Shown here piece by piece: positions 23,263 to 34,595 of a stretch of DNA of 64,000 nucleotides; the first letter of the stretch is position 1; each line of letters opens with the position of its first letter. Source of the DNA: Tulasnella sp. 424 (Eukaryota; Basidiomycota; Agaricomycetes; Cantharellales; Tulasnellaceae); contig WSUB01000079.1 in assembly GCA_019633425.1 (NCBI GenBank), positions 123,801 to 187,800 of the forward strand, read 5' to 3'. Both the position numbers and the translations under genes were made by a program. The notes under the pieces are model-generated. The model was not told the origin of the DNA. It did no database searches and saw nothing but the letters and a program-made list of their open reading frames with translations.

Positions 23263-24892
23263 TTGCTTGTTTGGGCCTCGGCTGTTAAATTTATATTCCG
23301 AGTCCTAATGGCCCGAACGATCGTTCTGTCCTCAACTCTATGCATTCGGGAGGTTTTGTTGAGGTTGGACATGGCATTCCACTGCGTCAATGCCCAGCAG
23401 TGCACTGGCTGGCTACACCCGCTCCGATTGGCTCAAACTTGTTATGAGCTAAGGGGGACACGCCGTTTTGGCCAGCACATCGCATGGCGTGCCCAACAAT
23501 AAACCCCGAAATTGCCTAGACCTTCGTGTGAGATCCGAGCCGGAATGCTCTGAAAAGTGCTTGGGCCAGGAGTACTGTATGCTAAGGGGATCGCTTTGCC
23601 GCTTTGTATCCGGATTCCTCTTTGGTACCGAATCGCTTCCAGCAAACCATTTTTTTCAGAAAAGGCAAGGGACTTAATTGGCCGATGGACCCTCGTGTCG
23701 CGGCTTGGCTCGGATGGTCTATGAATGGGCATTGGCAACGACCTACTACTTACCCTGCACCAAATGCTCCGAAAAGAAGGCCTGAAGTCCAGGAGAGACC
23801 CCTACATTGGAGGAACTAGCCGACGACACTATGAAAGACTCTATATAGAGCCCAAGGGAAAGGCAAAAAAAGAACGTGAAATCGCGAGTGTTAGAGCGTG
23901 GAGTACTGCTGGTTGGAGTTGTTTTCGGGTTGGGGACGTGAAGGGGTCGCGTGACTTGAGGGTCGGGGATTGTCCGGATGGTGTCTGGCGGGGGCCGAGG
24001 ATTGATTTGCCAAGAAGGTTCTTGATGTGGAAGTGTCTGAGTATGATGTAACTGCGAACATTAATCTTGCCTTTTCTTCCCATCACGGACACCAATAAAA
24101 TCCCTTGACACACGAGTATCGGTCAGGGGAGAGAAGAAGAAGAAGTACTGCGCCATGCTTTAAGCCTCCAGAGCTAAATTTATCTGTCACCAGGGGTATT
24201 CTGAGGGTCTTTTGGCCCCAGAAAAACCATCTCCCCTCCCCAACGTACATCACTGAGACGCGGCTGGGATATTTGGCTGGTGTCGCAAGTATACGTAGAA
24301 GAGCGTGAGGTTAGTGATGGTGTTGTGTTGTGGCATGTGAAAGGGGAGGGTAGTGGCGAAGGAAGCACCAAGTCATGGACCAATTTACCTTTTTTTCGGG
24401 CTGGACCACTTTGTGGCTTTTAATGCCGATCCACTCCCGCCATTGTTCATCTCCATCACAACTCCATCGGCATCTCTTTTTTTTTTTTTCGACTGTTGTG
24501 CGATCTGACAGCGTTCTTTCAACTTGGTGTTTTGCTCGTTCGTACAGTGTACGCTGCAGAATGGATCAAGCACGTTCATAGCTGCTAAAACCTATACATT
24601 GCCTTGTGCGAACTGTTCACATCACCCTACATGCCGCGTTGTCGAGCCGTCCCTCTGCCACCGACTTCCCTGAGAAAGCGAGGGTGCATGGATTATGCCG
24701 GGGTACCTTTCACTTCGGAACTCCCCTTTAACGGTAAGACGCAGACAGAGTAAAAAATGGGGCACAGTTGAGACCATATGTATATGTAAACCAGATGTTC
24801 ATTGCGTTTCAGCCAGCCTGGCATCCATCCTCCCTCCTACGAGCGAAACCTTCTCCATCCATCCTCCAAACCTTCATACCCATCCTCTGTAA

Positions 24893-24905
24893 CCCCCCCC
24901 CCCCC
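24893..24905 (+). repeat. C13 homopolymer in the 5' leader of the acyltransferase gene
   Basis: Thirteen consecutive C bases end four bases before the ATG at 24910. They are part of a pyrimidine-rich leader and may vary in length or be prone to sequencing error. Confidence 0.9.
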
Positions 24906-24909
24906 TTCA

Positions 24910-26922
24910 ATGCCTTTGACAAAAGTACCTACCGCAGCCTCGGCTGTTTCGCCCTCCGTATTCCAAGAGATCCCGTATTCAGCCGGCGTTTACGACAGCA
25001 CCATCGACCAACAGCGTCCCCGCGCCGTTCCTCCCACATGGGACTTGTCCTCTCTGCTTTTTGCCGTCGTGAGTGTTTTTGCTCCTGCGCCACCGTGCTA
25101 CGTCCTCACCTTCGTCTTGATCCCCCGGACTACAGGGAAAAAAAGAGAGCAATGTCGCTACCCATGCCCACGTCTCACAGCGTCTTATGGGCGATACGGA
25201 GCTCTCTTACTACCTTCCCTCTCGTGCCGACGGGGTGAATGACATGTACGTTTCCCTACCCTTGGTCTTCATGCCCTCTTAATGACCTAGTCGGTTATTC
25301 TTCCAACACGCCAGGTATTTGCATCTCGGGTTCCGTGCCCCACGAACCTTGTTCACTTCACAACGTGTCCTCGCTGCCTGGGCTCTTCTTCTCCTCCGTC
25401 ACCCACCCCTCGCAGCCCGTGTCATTCCCCCTCCATCATCGTCCTCTCCCTTTGACACCGACTACTCCCAAGTCAAGTTCTCCTACACCGCCCCAACCTC
25501 GGTATCCGATGCTTTCAATAAAGCTTCCACCCTCCTCGACCTTCGCAAGGACGTATCAAAAGATGAACTCATCAACCAGTACCTCAACGGGGACCGAATC
25601 CTAAGCGACAACAAGCTATCCTGCCTCATTCTGTCCGAAAGGGCATCGCATGCGGGCCAAGACATAGCAGAGTATGATATTCTCCTCTGCGCCGTCCATT
25701 TCCTCGGCGATGGTATGGCTCTTCACCGATTTGCCAACGACCTCTTCACATTGCTCGCAGGAGCCGAGACAAATGAGTCCCTCACTACGGAGGACTTTGA
25801 AGAGTTGGTTCACAAAGAGTGGGAGACCAGTTGGGGTCCTAATCATGCCGCACCCACCGATGTACTCCCACCCCCGGTCGAGGGCAGTCTCCCCTCTGTC
25901 ACCGGCAAGTTCAGAAAAGCTGCCGTAAAGGTGGATTCCTTGAACAGCTCCAGGAAAGATATTGTATGTCGTCCGATCTTTGCGTATTGATTCACCCCAT
26001 GCTCACACTCGCTCTAATAGGGCGGCCACTCGCTCCCGCGGGTAAAGGGGAACCAACGCAGGACACTCGTTCCAACAACAGCGTTTGATGAGGTTAAGAC
26101 CCGAGCTATCCTCAAGAAGTGCAAAGCCCGCGGCGTTTCCATTTCAAATGCTCTGTTTGCTCTCAGCGCTCTTGCATGGTCCCGCGTCCAGCAACGTGAG
26201 CGAAGCCAAGAGTTCCGAAAGGAGTTGCCCATGTGCGTTTTGCTCCCTCCAGTTACTTTTCTTGAAGCTGAATACTTTGCCTTGATCGTAGAATGATGTA
26301 CTCTGCCCTCAATCTGCGGCCCTACTTACGCCCATGCGACTTGTCGTACTGGTTCGTTTCGGTCGGTTTCTTCAACGTAGTCCTTCCATCCTTCCTCCCT
26401 TCTTCCGAGTCCCGAACAGACGAAGCGACGGACAAAGACATGCTTCATTCGACATTCTGGCATCGCGCTCGCCTCGCCAAAGCCCAGAGCTCACGAGCGG
26501 CCAAGCACCCTATGCTCGTTCCCCGGACTCTCGAGACGGCCAAGCTTCGAAGCAACCGTTCTCAAGCCTTTGCCGCCGAGGACGACGCAAGATCCCAGGG
26601 TGTCTCCAAGCCCGCCGCTGCCCGTCTGCCCACCTCGAGCCCAGTCGAAGGCTCCACCGCTCCATCAACGGCTCTTCTCGGCCTTTCCCTTCTCGGAAAT
26701 CTTGACGGCGTCTATACACACAAGGCGTATCCTGCCATCCAGCTGCATACATTGACAACTGGATCGCGTCAACGGGAGGGAGCCCTGCTTGTCTTTGGGT
26801 ACACTTTCGTGGGCAAGCTGTGGTTGAGTCTCGGTTACGACGTGAACGGATTCAGGGAAGGCGTGGTAGAATCTTGGTGGAAGGAAGTTCTGGACGGTGT
26901 GGAGGAGTTTTTAATCCTTTAA
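24910..26922 (+). CDS. CoA-dependent acyltransferase (alcohol acetyltransferase/condensation-like fold)
   Basis: Five exons from ATG 24910 (MPLTKVPTAASAVSPSVF) to TAA 26920-26922. Introns: about 25069-25137 (joins FAV to GKKESNVATHAHV), 25246-25317 (splits the Met of NDMYLHLGF), one after SSRKDI near 25963, and one after ELP near 26231. The key motif is CAVHFLGDGMALHRFANDLF, an HxxxDG-type site (His, then Asp four residues on) used by the chloramphenicol-acetyltransferase-like superfamily, in the expected position about one third along. The C-terminal half (SISNALFALSALAWSR and LVFGYTFVGKLWLSLGYD) fits the second lobe of this fold. No signal peptide. Substrate unknown; a role in secondary metabolism or ester formation is an inference. 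Confidence 0.72.
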
Positions 26923-27090
26923 ACGCATGGATAGATGGACCAGGTTTCCGGTTTGGACATGTAGAGCGCGGTTATTTAATAGTTTTGATCGGATTTTTAT
27001 CGATATCGTTTAGGAATGAGCACCTCCTAGGTATATTTATGTCCCACGATGCAGGGAGAACGGGGCCCACTAGACAACTGCTGGGCAGAT

Positions 27091-28771
27091 CTACAGGCAT
27101 TGACTGTACCACTGGCTGCTGACCTTGCACGTCCAGGGTGATTCGCACTGAGTTGGGCCAGTATAACCTTGGCCTATACGGGTTTCAGGTCAACAAACAA
27201 GGAAGTATAGGGCAATCGGGAGCCCGGTGAAACGTACCACCGCATTGCGCATAATGGCTTGCATATCCACCGGCTGCTGTCGTCGTCGTCGTCACCACGG
27301 TGGTCTGTGTTTAGCCAAATGATTGGTCAGTCCACGCCGATATCGGGTTTCCAGATAGTAGCAAATACCCTTGGCGTGGTGGAAGGAGTCGTTTGCGCGG
27401 TGGTTGTGGTGGGAACCTATTCAGAAATCGAGTTAGGCTAGCCGTCGAACAAACGACTTGGTGCGCACCGGAGTCTGGCTGGTCGGCTGGAGGAGACAGG
27501 ATCCGAATTAGCCAGAGATCAACAGTTTGAACAGGGCACGTACTCCAGTGTTGTCCCCATTGCATTTGAATACCGGAGGACCCGGAATAGTGTAGGTCTT
27601 GGAGCCAGTATAGAGGTTATATTTGATACCACTGGATCATAACCCGGGGATTAGCGCAAAACTTCGAATCCTGGCTTATAAGCAAACGCACGGATCGGTT
27701 CCCTATAAATCATTTCATAAACAAACTACTCAGTAAATCTTTCTATGGAACACCCACTAACCTTGTACGCTCCAGGGAAGGAGACCGTTGCTGGAGTGGT
27801 AGATCCTCCGCCGGTGACATTGATTTGAGCGCATTCCATCTACGTTTGCGAGCAATCAGATGAGACGTAGCCTGATCAGCACGAAAATAACTTACATAAA
27901 GCTGAGCGCCAGGATAGCTGGACGCCGCGTGCAATGCGACTGGATCGAACAGGTGATCGGTTTGTCGGGCAACGATAGATAGTTAGGAGTCTACTGGAAT
28001 CACTCACTAATTTCCGCCCTGAGGAAATAGTTGCCGGGTGGAATACATGATGGAATCTTGATCGTATGAAGGCCTTTGGCCGTAATCATTCGCTGGACTC
28101 CCCATGTTGTACCGTCAAAGCCATCCTCTTGGATTTTGAACCATTGAAGACCGGTGACGGACTCCTGTGTCGCGTCTGGGACCCTAAAGAAGATGGAGGC
28201 CATTACCATGAGCTGGGAATCGTGTAAGCTCAAGGATTAAACCTGCTTTGCGAGATACGCAATTGTTGGACCTGGACAAGGGGTCAGAGAGGACTTTTGA
28301 AAGCGCCAGCAAGCGACCCTTTACCTAGATGAGAAGGATCAATGGGGTCTGCACTATCTGAAGGATTGTATCCGTTTGGCTGGAGAACATGATGCCATTC
28401 TGCTTGGACTGTCGCTCCTGCAGGAACGTTGATCACGGTTTTCGAGAAAGGCTTGACAAGCGGGTTGGGGCCGCCATTGCAAATGACGTCGTTGGAGGTG
28501 ACATCAGTGATAGGGCCATCATACTACGTCAAAGGTAATGCCATTTGAGACGAGGACATAAGGGTTTGGGACTGAATCTCTTACAGTGGGGTAGCGAATG
28601 CCGTTCAAATAGCTTCAAGCGGCGGTTTGATGTCATGCGGAGTGGTGTGGCGGTTAACTAAATAACTCACCCTTGATCGACCCCGTTGACGTGAAGCCTT
28701 TGGAATATTGTGTGGGCATTGGCAGCACCGAAGAGGCCGAGGGCGGCAGATAGCACCAAGAGTGGATGCAT
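27091..28771 (-). CDS. AA9 LPMO with C-terminal CBM1 (copy 1)
   Basis: ATG 28771 opens a signal peptide ([19 protein letters not shown]) cut before [15 protein letters not shown], so the mature protein begins with the copper-binding His. Conserved parts follow: [33 protein letters not shown] (second copper His), [37 protein letters not shown] (axial Tyr region). A Ser/Thr linker and a CBM1 ending [16 protein letters not shown]...QWYSQCL close the gene at TAG 27091-27093. It should oxidise crystalline cellulose outside the cell. Introns fall after YLAK and after RAEI, as in copies 2 and 6; there is no intron before the last CL codons. A TATA box (28831-28839) lies about 60 bp upstream. It is divergent from copy 2. 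Confidence 0.93.
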
Positions 28772-29838
28772 ACTTGAAATTGAAAGGCCGAGCGACACGA
28801 TTGCTCCCAAAACTCGAGTTGATAGGTTGCCTTTATATACTGCGAGCCTCGTCCATGCCATAAATATTATAGATAAATGAAAGAAGTGGCTGAGACAACG
28901 ACGGAGGCTTCGAACCCGGTCCATCAGATCGTCTGTAAGACTGCATTGGGTAGCAGAAAGGTCGTATATACTCCGGAGATCTTTTGTTCGAGATCAAACA
29001 GCGGCATCATAAAGGCATGTAACGCGATAGGTCTTGGATGTTCTATTGTCTGCTAGGAAGGTATATCGTCGCTAGATTAAATCGTGAAGGCTTGCTTGGC
29101 AACACTCCGACCAGTAGGGAAAGAAAGAGTGTCTACCAGCAGACGACCAAGCACAACATCCTAGTGTTAAGGGGGTTTTATCTGCCGTGGCATCTTTGGA
29201 AGGGGTAAGCGGATAGGCCTCGCGACTCGAAGGGTGGTGCATCTTTTTTCTGATCCACCTTCCCCCTGAGAACGCCGTCATACTATCCGGCAATGCGCAA
29301 GGGTCCAAAACCAGTTATTTACGTGGGTGGTACAGAGACGGGTAGTCGCTTTATCAAGGAACCTCGCAACGGCTCTCGGCTATGCTAGGTGTCGGTTGCG
29401 AAACGAATGGGAGGGAAGAGTGAATCTTACGTCAGCAAGTTTGGTGGCCGAGAAGCACTCCCGTGTTCTCCGTCCTCTAGGTTGCGACCTATCGAAGGAG
29501 CTCCCGATCACCCCCGCGAATGTCTCGATTTCTAAATAATTCCGCTCGCTATTGTGCCGCAACTTCTCCTGGAAGGCGCCAGTTCGGACTCCAAGGCATT
29601 GCCGGGAACCGGCTTGGCATCTTGTTTCACCGACGCACCTTCTAATCTTTCCCGAAAGAAACCCGCGCCTGTGATCGTCATTGGTTGATCTACATAGCAC
29701 ACGGCGACTCTTCGAGGGCCAGTCGGGATGCAGGAAAAGACGCGATACGATCATTCGCTCCAAGTCCTTAAAAACCAGGAGTTTGAAGCCACCTTTGCGA
29801 CAACGCGTATTCTCCCGATCGTTCCTTGACTAATCATA
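28772..29838. promoter_or_regulatory. Divergent promoter between AA9 copies 1 and 2
   Basis: A 1.07-kb region between two divergently oriented LPMO starts. It has the TATA box of copy 1 at one end and a weaker TTAAAAA element (29768-29774, about 65 bp from ATG 29839) at the other. Co-regulation of the pair is likely by arrangement, not shown. No gene or RNA was seen. Confidence 0.55.
28831..28839 (-). promoter_or_regulatory. TATA box of AA9 copy 1
   Basis: Minus strand reads TATATAAAG, 60-68 bp upstream of the ATG at 28771, matching the spacing seen at the other AA9 genes here. Confidence 0.6.
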
Positions 29839-31335
29839 ATGAAGTCACAAATCGCTATTTCCTCCCTCATTTGGACCTCGTCCGTCTTTGCGCATACCAT
29901 CTTTCAACGTGTGCATGTCAACGGCGTCGACCAAGGCTACTTGAAAGGTGTTCGCCATCCAACGGTGCGTCTCTTTTAGCCCGAAATATCTTCACGTTTG
30001 GAAGTTAAAATCTCTTGTGAGAACAGTACAATGGTCCCATCACTGATGTTACCAGCAATGATATCATTTGTAACGGCGGCCCAAATCCACTTGTTACTCC
30101 GTATCCGACGGATATCATCAACATTCCCGCTGGCTCCCCCACCGCCATCCAATACGACAATGTTCTACAGCCAAACGGATGGGATCCGACGAATCCGGCA
30201 GATCCAGTTGACCCAAGTCATAAAGGGCCTGTCATGATTTACATGGCAAAGTGAGGCCCCTCCAGTTTGTCCTTAGCCGCTTGCGCTGAGTCTCGCTTTA
30301 TCGATAGAGTGCCTTCTGCCTTGCAGGCCGATGTCACCGGTCTTGGATGGTTCAAAGTCTTTGAAGATGGATATGACGGATCCCAATGGGGTGTTGACCG
30401 TATGGTAGCAAACCACGGCATCGTCAACTTCACGGTTCCTGCATGCATCCCGTCTGGAAATTACTTCCTTAGGGCAGAGATGAGTAGGTCGACTCCGAGA
30501 TCGAATAATAGGGAAATATTTCTGCAAGGGCTTACTATTTGATTGCTGTGTAGTTGCTCTTCATCCTGCTTCATCGTATCCGGGGTAAGCTCTCGCCCTG
30601 ATCGAATTCTCGAATATCTGACGAAATCGTGCCCCGTGCTGGCGGCCCCGTAGTGCACAATTCTATGTTGGTCCAATCTCCTCGTTGGGTTTCTTCTCTC
30701 TCGGCTGACTTTCTCTTGTGACCTTTAGCCAGGATGTGCTCAGGTTAATATTGTTGGAGGCGGCTCCACACAGCCGCCGACAGTGTCTCTTCCTGTGGGT
30801 ATTGGCTTTTCCGATCTGGTTCCCCGCCTGTTGAACTTTGCGACCACGTCTAGGGCGCTTATCATGGCACAGATCCGTAAGTATTGGTTGCACCTTGAAC
30901 TCGGGGAGAAGATCATCTAATCATATTCCACAGCGGCATCACAATCAATATTTATTATCCTCCAGTGACCAACTATACCATCCCTGGACCTAGGCCTTTC
31001 AACTGCAACGGAAGCTCCGGTTCGACCACTCGGTCTTCAACAACGACTTCAACATCGTCTACGACGACGAAGACCACTTCCTCAACCACCACCAGCTCGT
31101 CGCCTCGGACAAGCACGACGTCGACGAGGACAAGTTCAACAACTACCTCTACCACGTCAGCTGTAGGAGGATACGCAAGCCACTATGCTCAATGCGGAGG
31201 TTCGTAATTGTTATCACCTCTCCAGCATTGAACTGACCTCTCGCTCTCATAGGGATTGGCTACACCGGCCCAACTGTTTGCGAGTCCCCCTACACCTGCA
31301 AGTACTCCAGTGACTATTATTCTCAATGTCTCTAA
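29839..31335 (+). CDS. AA9 LPMO with C-terminal CBM1 (copy 2, divergent)
   Basis: Signal peptide [18 protein letters not shown], then [15 protein letters not shown] with the N-terminal copper His. The copper-binding [20 protein letters not shown] and AQFY are kept, so the histidine brace and axial Tyr look intact. Unlike the other copies, the strand reading EWHH elsewhere reads QYDN here ([14 protein letters not shown]). After a long Thr/Ser linker rich in ACG/ACC codons, the CBM1 reads [24 protein letters not shown] and ends DYYSQCL. Introns after YMAK and RAEM match copies 1 and 6. The region 30780-30860 needs an intron (GTGGGT...CTAG) to restore [11 protein letters not shown], and the intron after QFY uses the unusual donor GTTGGT. 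Confidence 0.9.
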
Positions 31336-31642
31336 AGGGGCGGTATGAGATAAAACGTCTATTCGGCCCACAAACACCTGTCTAGTATCTAGACATCGAC
31401 ATCGCTCATAGATAGATTGTCTTTTGAATGACAAAACCAACAACCAGACTACGGACTTGTCCCGACCGCGTAGAGCTGTCTCGGATGATACACAACTCGA
31501 GTCTCTGAGCGTCCATCGACGATGGAAAGTCGGTAGGGTTGGGGCTCGGGATACTTGACGTTTCCCCTCCCATAAGACCAACAACGTTGGAATACATACC
31601 AACTGTATTCGGAAACTCTCACGACCTGCTCCGGGGTCGGGA
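31336..31642. other. Convergent 3' region, AA9 copy 2 / SEC20
   Basis: 307 bp between two stop codons on opposite strands. It should hold both 3' untranslated regions. Nothing else was recognised. Confidence 0.5.
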
Positions 31643-32800
31643 CTACAGATCCCTTTCTGGCCGTCCTAATCCTTCTACTCCTGCTACAGGCGTTTCGGCT
31701 CCTGCGTTTAATTCAGGCGGAGTAATGGTACGCGCTTGCACTGGTGGCTGTTGTTCGAAAAGTTCTCCAGTTCTGCGCAAGGCATCCTGTACTTCCGTCG
31801 CAGATCGCCTCTGGGGTAGATATTTGAGCCACCAAAACGCCAGACCTAGCCCTTTATCCACGACTCTCTTTTTCACAATGTATGCGACCACTGTGAAGAA
31901 TAAGAGTAGAGAAGCAGTTATTAGGAGGCGATCAAGGGTATCAGATCGTTCCAGAGCTGTGACGAGTGATTTCGATGTGTTGAGAAGGGTGCTAAATGAG
32001 GTGTAGAGATCTGACGTGGCGGAGAGGGTGCGGGAAGATTCGTCTGAGACGTCACGGTAAAGGAGGATCAATGGCACAGAAGAATCTTAAACATAGAAGC
32101 TGCCTACCGAAAATTTGCTGCGTAAGCACAGAACGCTCGAGTTCTTGCTGCATAAGGGTCGTTGTGCGACGAAAGGCTTCCGTTACGTCGTTGGACGCTT
32201 TCATGAGTGCATCGTCACCCCTACAGTTAAAAGAAAAGTTAGACGGAAGAAAGGCAGCACCGTCTCTTGTTCATACCGGAGCTTCTCGCTGCTAGAAGGT
32301 TTCGAGCTTGATGCGACAACGCTGGACCGAAGGAGCTCGTCGCGGTAGGACTTGCTTTGAGTGTCAATGTTACGTTTCGACGTTAGGAGCGCAGCACGGT
32401 AGTCCTTCTTTACGCTGATGTTACGGTAAGAGAGAGCGAACGAAAATTTTCAGTGGAAAGGCATCCTCACTGTTGTATCATCTCGGTCGTTTCCTCCACC
32501 CAGTCGGCCACCTTGAGCCGATCTTTCTCGGTAACCTGGTCGTCAACTAGTGCATCCAGTCTCTATATTCAAAAATTCTCAGTGCTAGAGCCCGGGTATA
32601 TGCCTTTCAACGACAACGCATACCTGCAATTCCCTGTTAAATATGTCAATGTCGTCTCTGATTTCCGCGGCGAGTTGCTGTTGGAATGCCAACGGGCCTT
32701 TGCAATCTCGCAAGTTAGGGATGGAATGCTCCTGCAAGTCCTTCAATCTCCTTCTCAGTCCATCATGTACTTGGACAGCTTCGTCGTATGTGGTACTCAT
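31643..32800 (-). CDS. SEC20: SEC20-type SNARE, Golgi-to-ER retrograde transport
   Basis: ATG 32800 opens MSTTYDEAVQVHDGLRRRL, followed by helical exons: LVDDQVTEKDRLKVADWVEE, KKDYRAALLTSKRNIDTQSK, DDALMKASNDVTEAFRRTTT and the Sec20/SNARE region DESSRTLSATSDLYTSF, then a transmembrane span (LLITASLLLFFTVVAYIV) and a short lumenal tail. The span and preceding SNARE region identify Sec20 (BNIP1 in animals), part of the ER Q-SNARE complex with Ufe1 and Use1. The protein ends PERDL. Yeast Sec20 ends in HDEL, so ERDL may be a variant ER-retrieval signal. At least four introns. An upstream in-frame GTG extension to 32938 was rejected. Confidence 0.85.
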
Positions 32801-33191
32801 GGGGGATTGGTGGTAGGAATTCAGGTCTGAACTGGGAACACGAGTCCATGAACGCGTGGGATTGCGCGCCACATCGTGCACGTGAAACCCAATTCCGCTC
32901 CCATAGTGATCGTGCTTCAGGTCGAGAAAGCCGTACACTGGATAGCAGATACCTCCTCGGTTTCCTTGCCGCCCGCTCTCGCAGATCGTTTGGAAACGGA
33001 GTGCAAAGGAAGAACTTTGCGGACATGAACCTCTAATCGTTGGCAGGTCGAATACAAACAGCTACGCGATAGAGAACACACAGAGTAGCGAGGCAGGTTC
33101 TCAAAACCTGTGCAAGTCATCAAGCAAAGGTGCAGATCGACGGAAACCAGGCATCCACAAGGCCATATGGGATAGCATTCCCAAGAACTTA
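32801..33191. other. Gene-free interval upstream of SEC20
   Basis: 391 bp between the SEC20 start and the stop of AA9 copy 3, both minus strand. It should contain the SEC20 promoter and the AA9 3' untranslated region. No convincing gene. Confidence 0.45.
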
Positions 33192-34507
33192 TTACAAGCA
33201 CTGTGGAGCGAGACAGGTGAGCCTCGGTGGACCTCCCAATCTCAATGTCCCCTCTTACCTGGGAGTAATATGCGCTCTGGACCTTGCAAGTGAATGGAGA
33301 GACGCACGTAGTGGGACCAGTGTAGCTTTGCCCTGAGATCACCGGGAGAGTCAGTTACAGCGACCAGGTACGTTCGTTCAACCATCTTACCTCCGCACTG
33401 TCCATACTGGGCAACAGTGCCTCCTGACGTGGACGTCGTGGTGGTGGTGGTGGTGGTGGTGGTTTTCGACGAGGAAGTCGTTTTGGTGGTAGACGATGAA
33501 GCTTTGCTTGTGGTGGTTGTCCCGGAGCTGCCATCGCAGGTGAAGGGTCGTGGACCAGGAATGGTATAGCTCTTCGGAACTATCAAACGGCATTTAAGCT
33601 TTATCTTATTGGAAGGGTGACCTGTTAGACTTACCTGGGTTGTAGATGTTGATCGTAATGCCACTGGAACGAAATAGAGTCAGAGTTATGCCCCACGCGT
33701 TTCAGTGCAACAACGAACGGGTCGCTTCCGTGGTAGGCACCAGGGAAGGATACGGTTGCGGGATTTGCGCTTCCTCCGCCAGTGATGTTGATTTGAGCGC
33801 ACTCCATCTAAATCGAAGCAGGAGGAAACGAGGATGGATTAATAAACGGCAAGGCACGCAGCAAACTGTTGCTTACGTAGAACTGAGCGCCAGGATAAGA
33901 TGCTGCGGGGTGGAGAGCAATGATCTCGGCACGAAGGAAGTAATTGCCCGGAGCAATGCAAGCAGGAATTTTGAAGTTGACGAGGCCTTTGTTGGCGACC
34001 AATGTATCAACCGCCCAAGTCCCATCCGAGTGAAGACCGTCTTCGTAGATCTTGAACCAATTGAGACCAGTCACAGTGGTCGTGAGGGCTGAGGGGACTT
34101 TTGCGAGATAGACCATGACAGGCCCTTTGTGGGAAGGGTCGATGGGGTCGGCGGAATCCGAAGGGTCGTAACCGTTAGGTTGAAGAGCGTGGTGCCATTC
34201 TGTACCGACAGTTGCCCCAGCTGGGATGTTGATTATCTCACTCGGGTAGGGTGTGACAAGTGGATTGGGTCCTCCGTTGCAGATGATATCATTGCTGGTA
34301 ACATCGGTGATGGGACCGTCGTACTGCGAGAGGATGTTAGTAAAAGGATTTGGATGTAGGGCTTTGGAGGGCTGAACGAACAGTAGGGTGTCGTATTCCT
34401 TTCAGATAACCCTGGTCTACGCCGTTGACCCAGAGTTTCTGGAAGATTGTGTGTGCATTGGCTGAAGCCACCGCCAAAGCTAGAACGGCAATTGAGGAAG
34501 TGTGCAT
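33192..34507 (-). CDS. AA9 LPMO with C-terminal CBM1 (copy 3)
   Basis: Signal peptide [18 protein letters not shown] precedes [15 protein letters not shown]. The mature enzyme keeps [68 protein letters not shown], a Thr-rich linker with a GGT-type repeat (about 33440-33465) and a CBM1 ([27 protein letters not shown]). The last intron splits off the final Cys-Leu-stop, so the terminal coding exon carries only nine coding bases (33192-33200). There is no intron after YLAK or RAEI, which groups it with copies 4 and 5. TATA at 34589-34595 lies about 85 bp upstream. It is divergent from copy 4. Confidence 0.93.
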
Positions 34508-34588
34508 GCTGGAACTAGCGCAGGTGGGACGATGCAACCGTAAAGAGAGAGGTTTGGAGTCCGACTGGTACCAATTCTCTTGGCTGTT

Positions 34589-34595
34589 CTTTATA
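34589..34595 (-). promoter_or_regulatory. TATA box of AA9 copy 3
   Basis: Minus strand TATAAAG, 82-88 bp upstream of ATG 34507, next to a CTTGGCTGTTC motif that also occurs near the TATA box of copy 4. Confidence 0.55.

Larger units (their letters stand above)
22524..24909. other. Intergenic region containing one tRNA gene
   Basis: A 2.4-kb divergent interval between the lipase (-) and the acyltransferase (+). It carries tRNA-Met at 23179-23262 and otherwise only short, unsupported ORFs. A T12 run occurs at about 24478-24489. No second RNA gene or transposon was recognised. Confidence 0.5.

Noticed and set aside
29839..31335. Loss of the copper site in AA9 copy 2 because EWHH is missing
   Set aside because: The copper His of AA9 lies in the SHxGP motif, which is intact; EWHH is not the ligand.
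33440..33466. GGT/ACC trinucleotide runs in the AA9 linkers as microsatellites of separate interest
   Set aside because: They encode the normal Thr-rich linker before CBM1.
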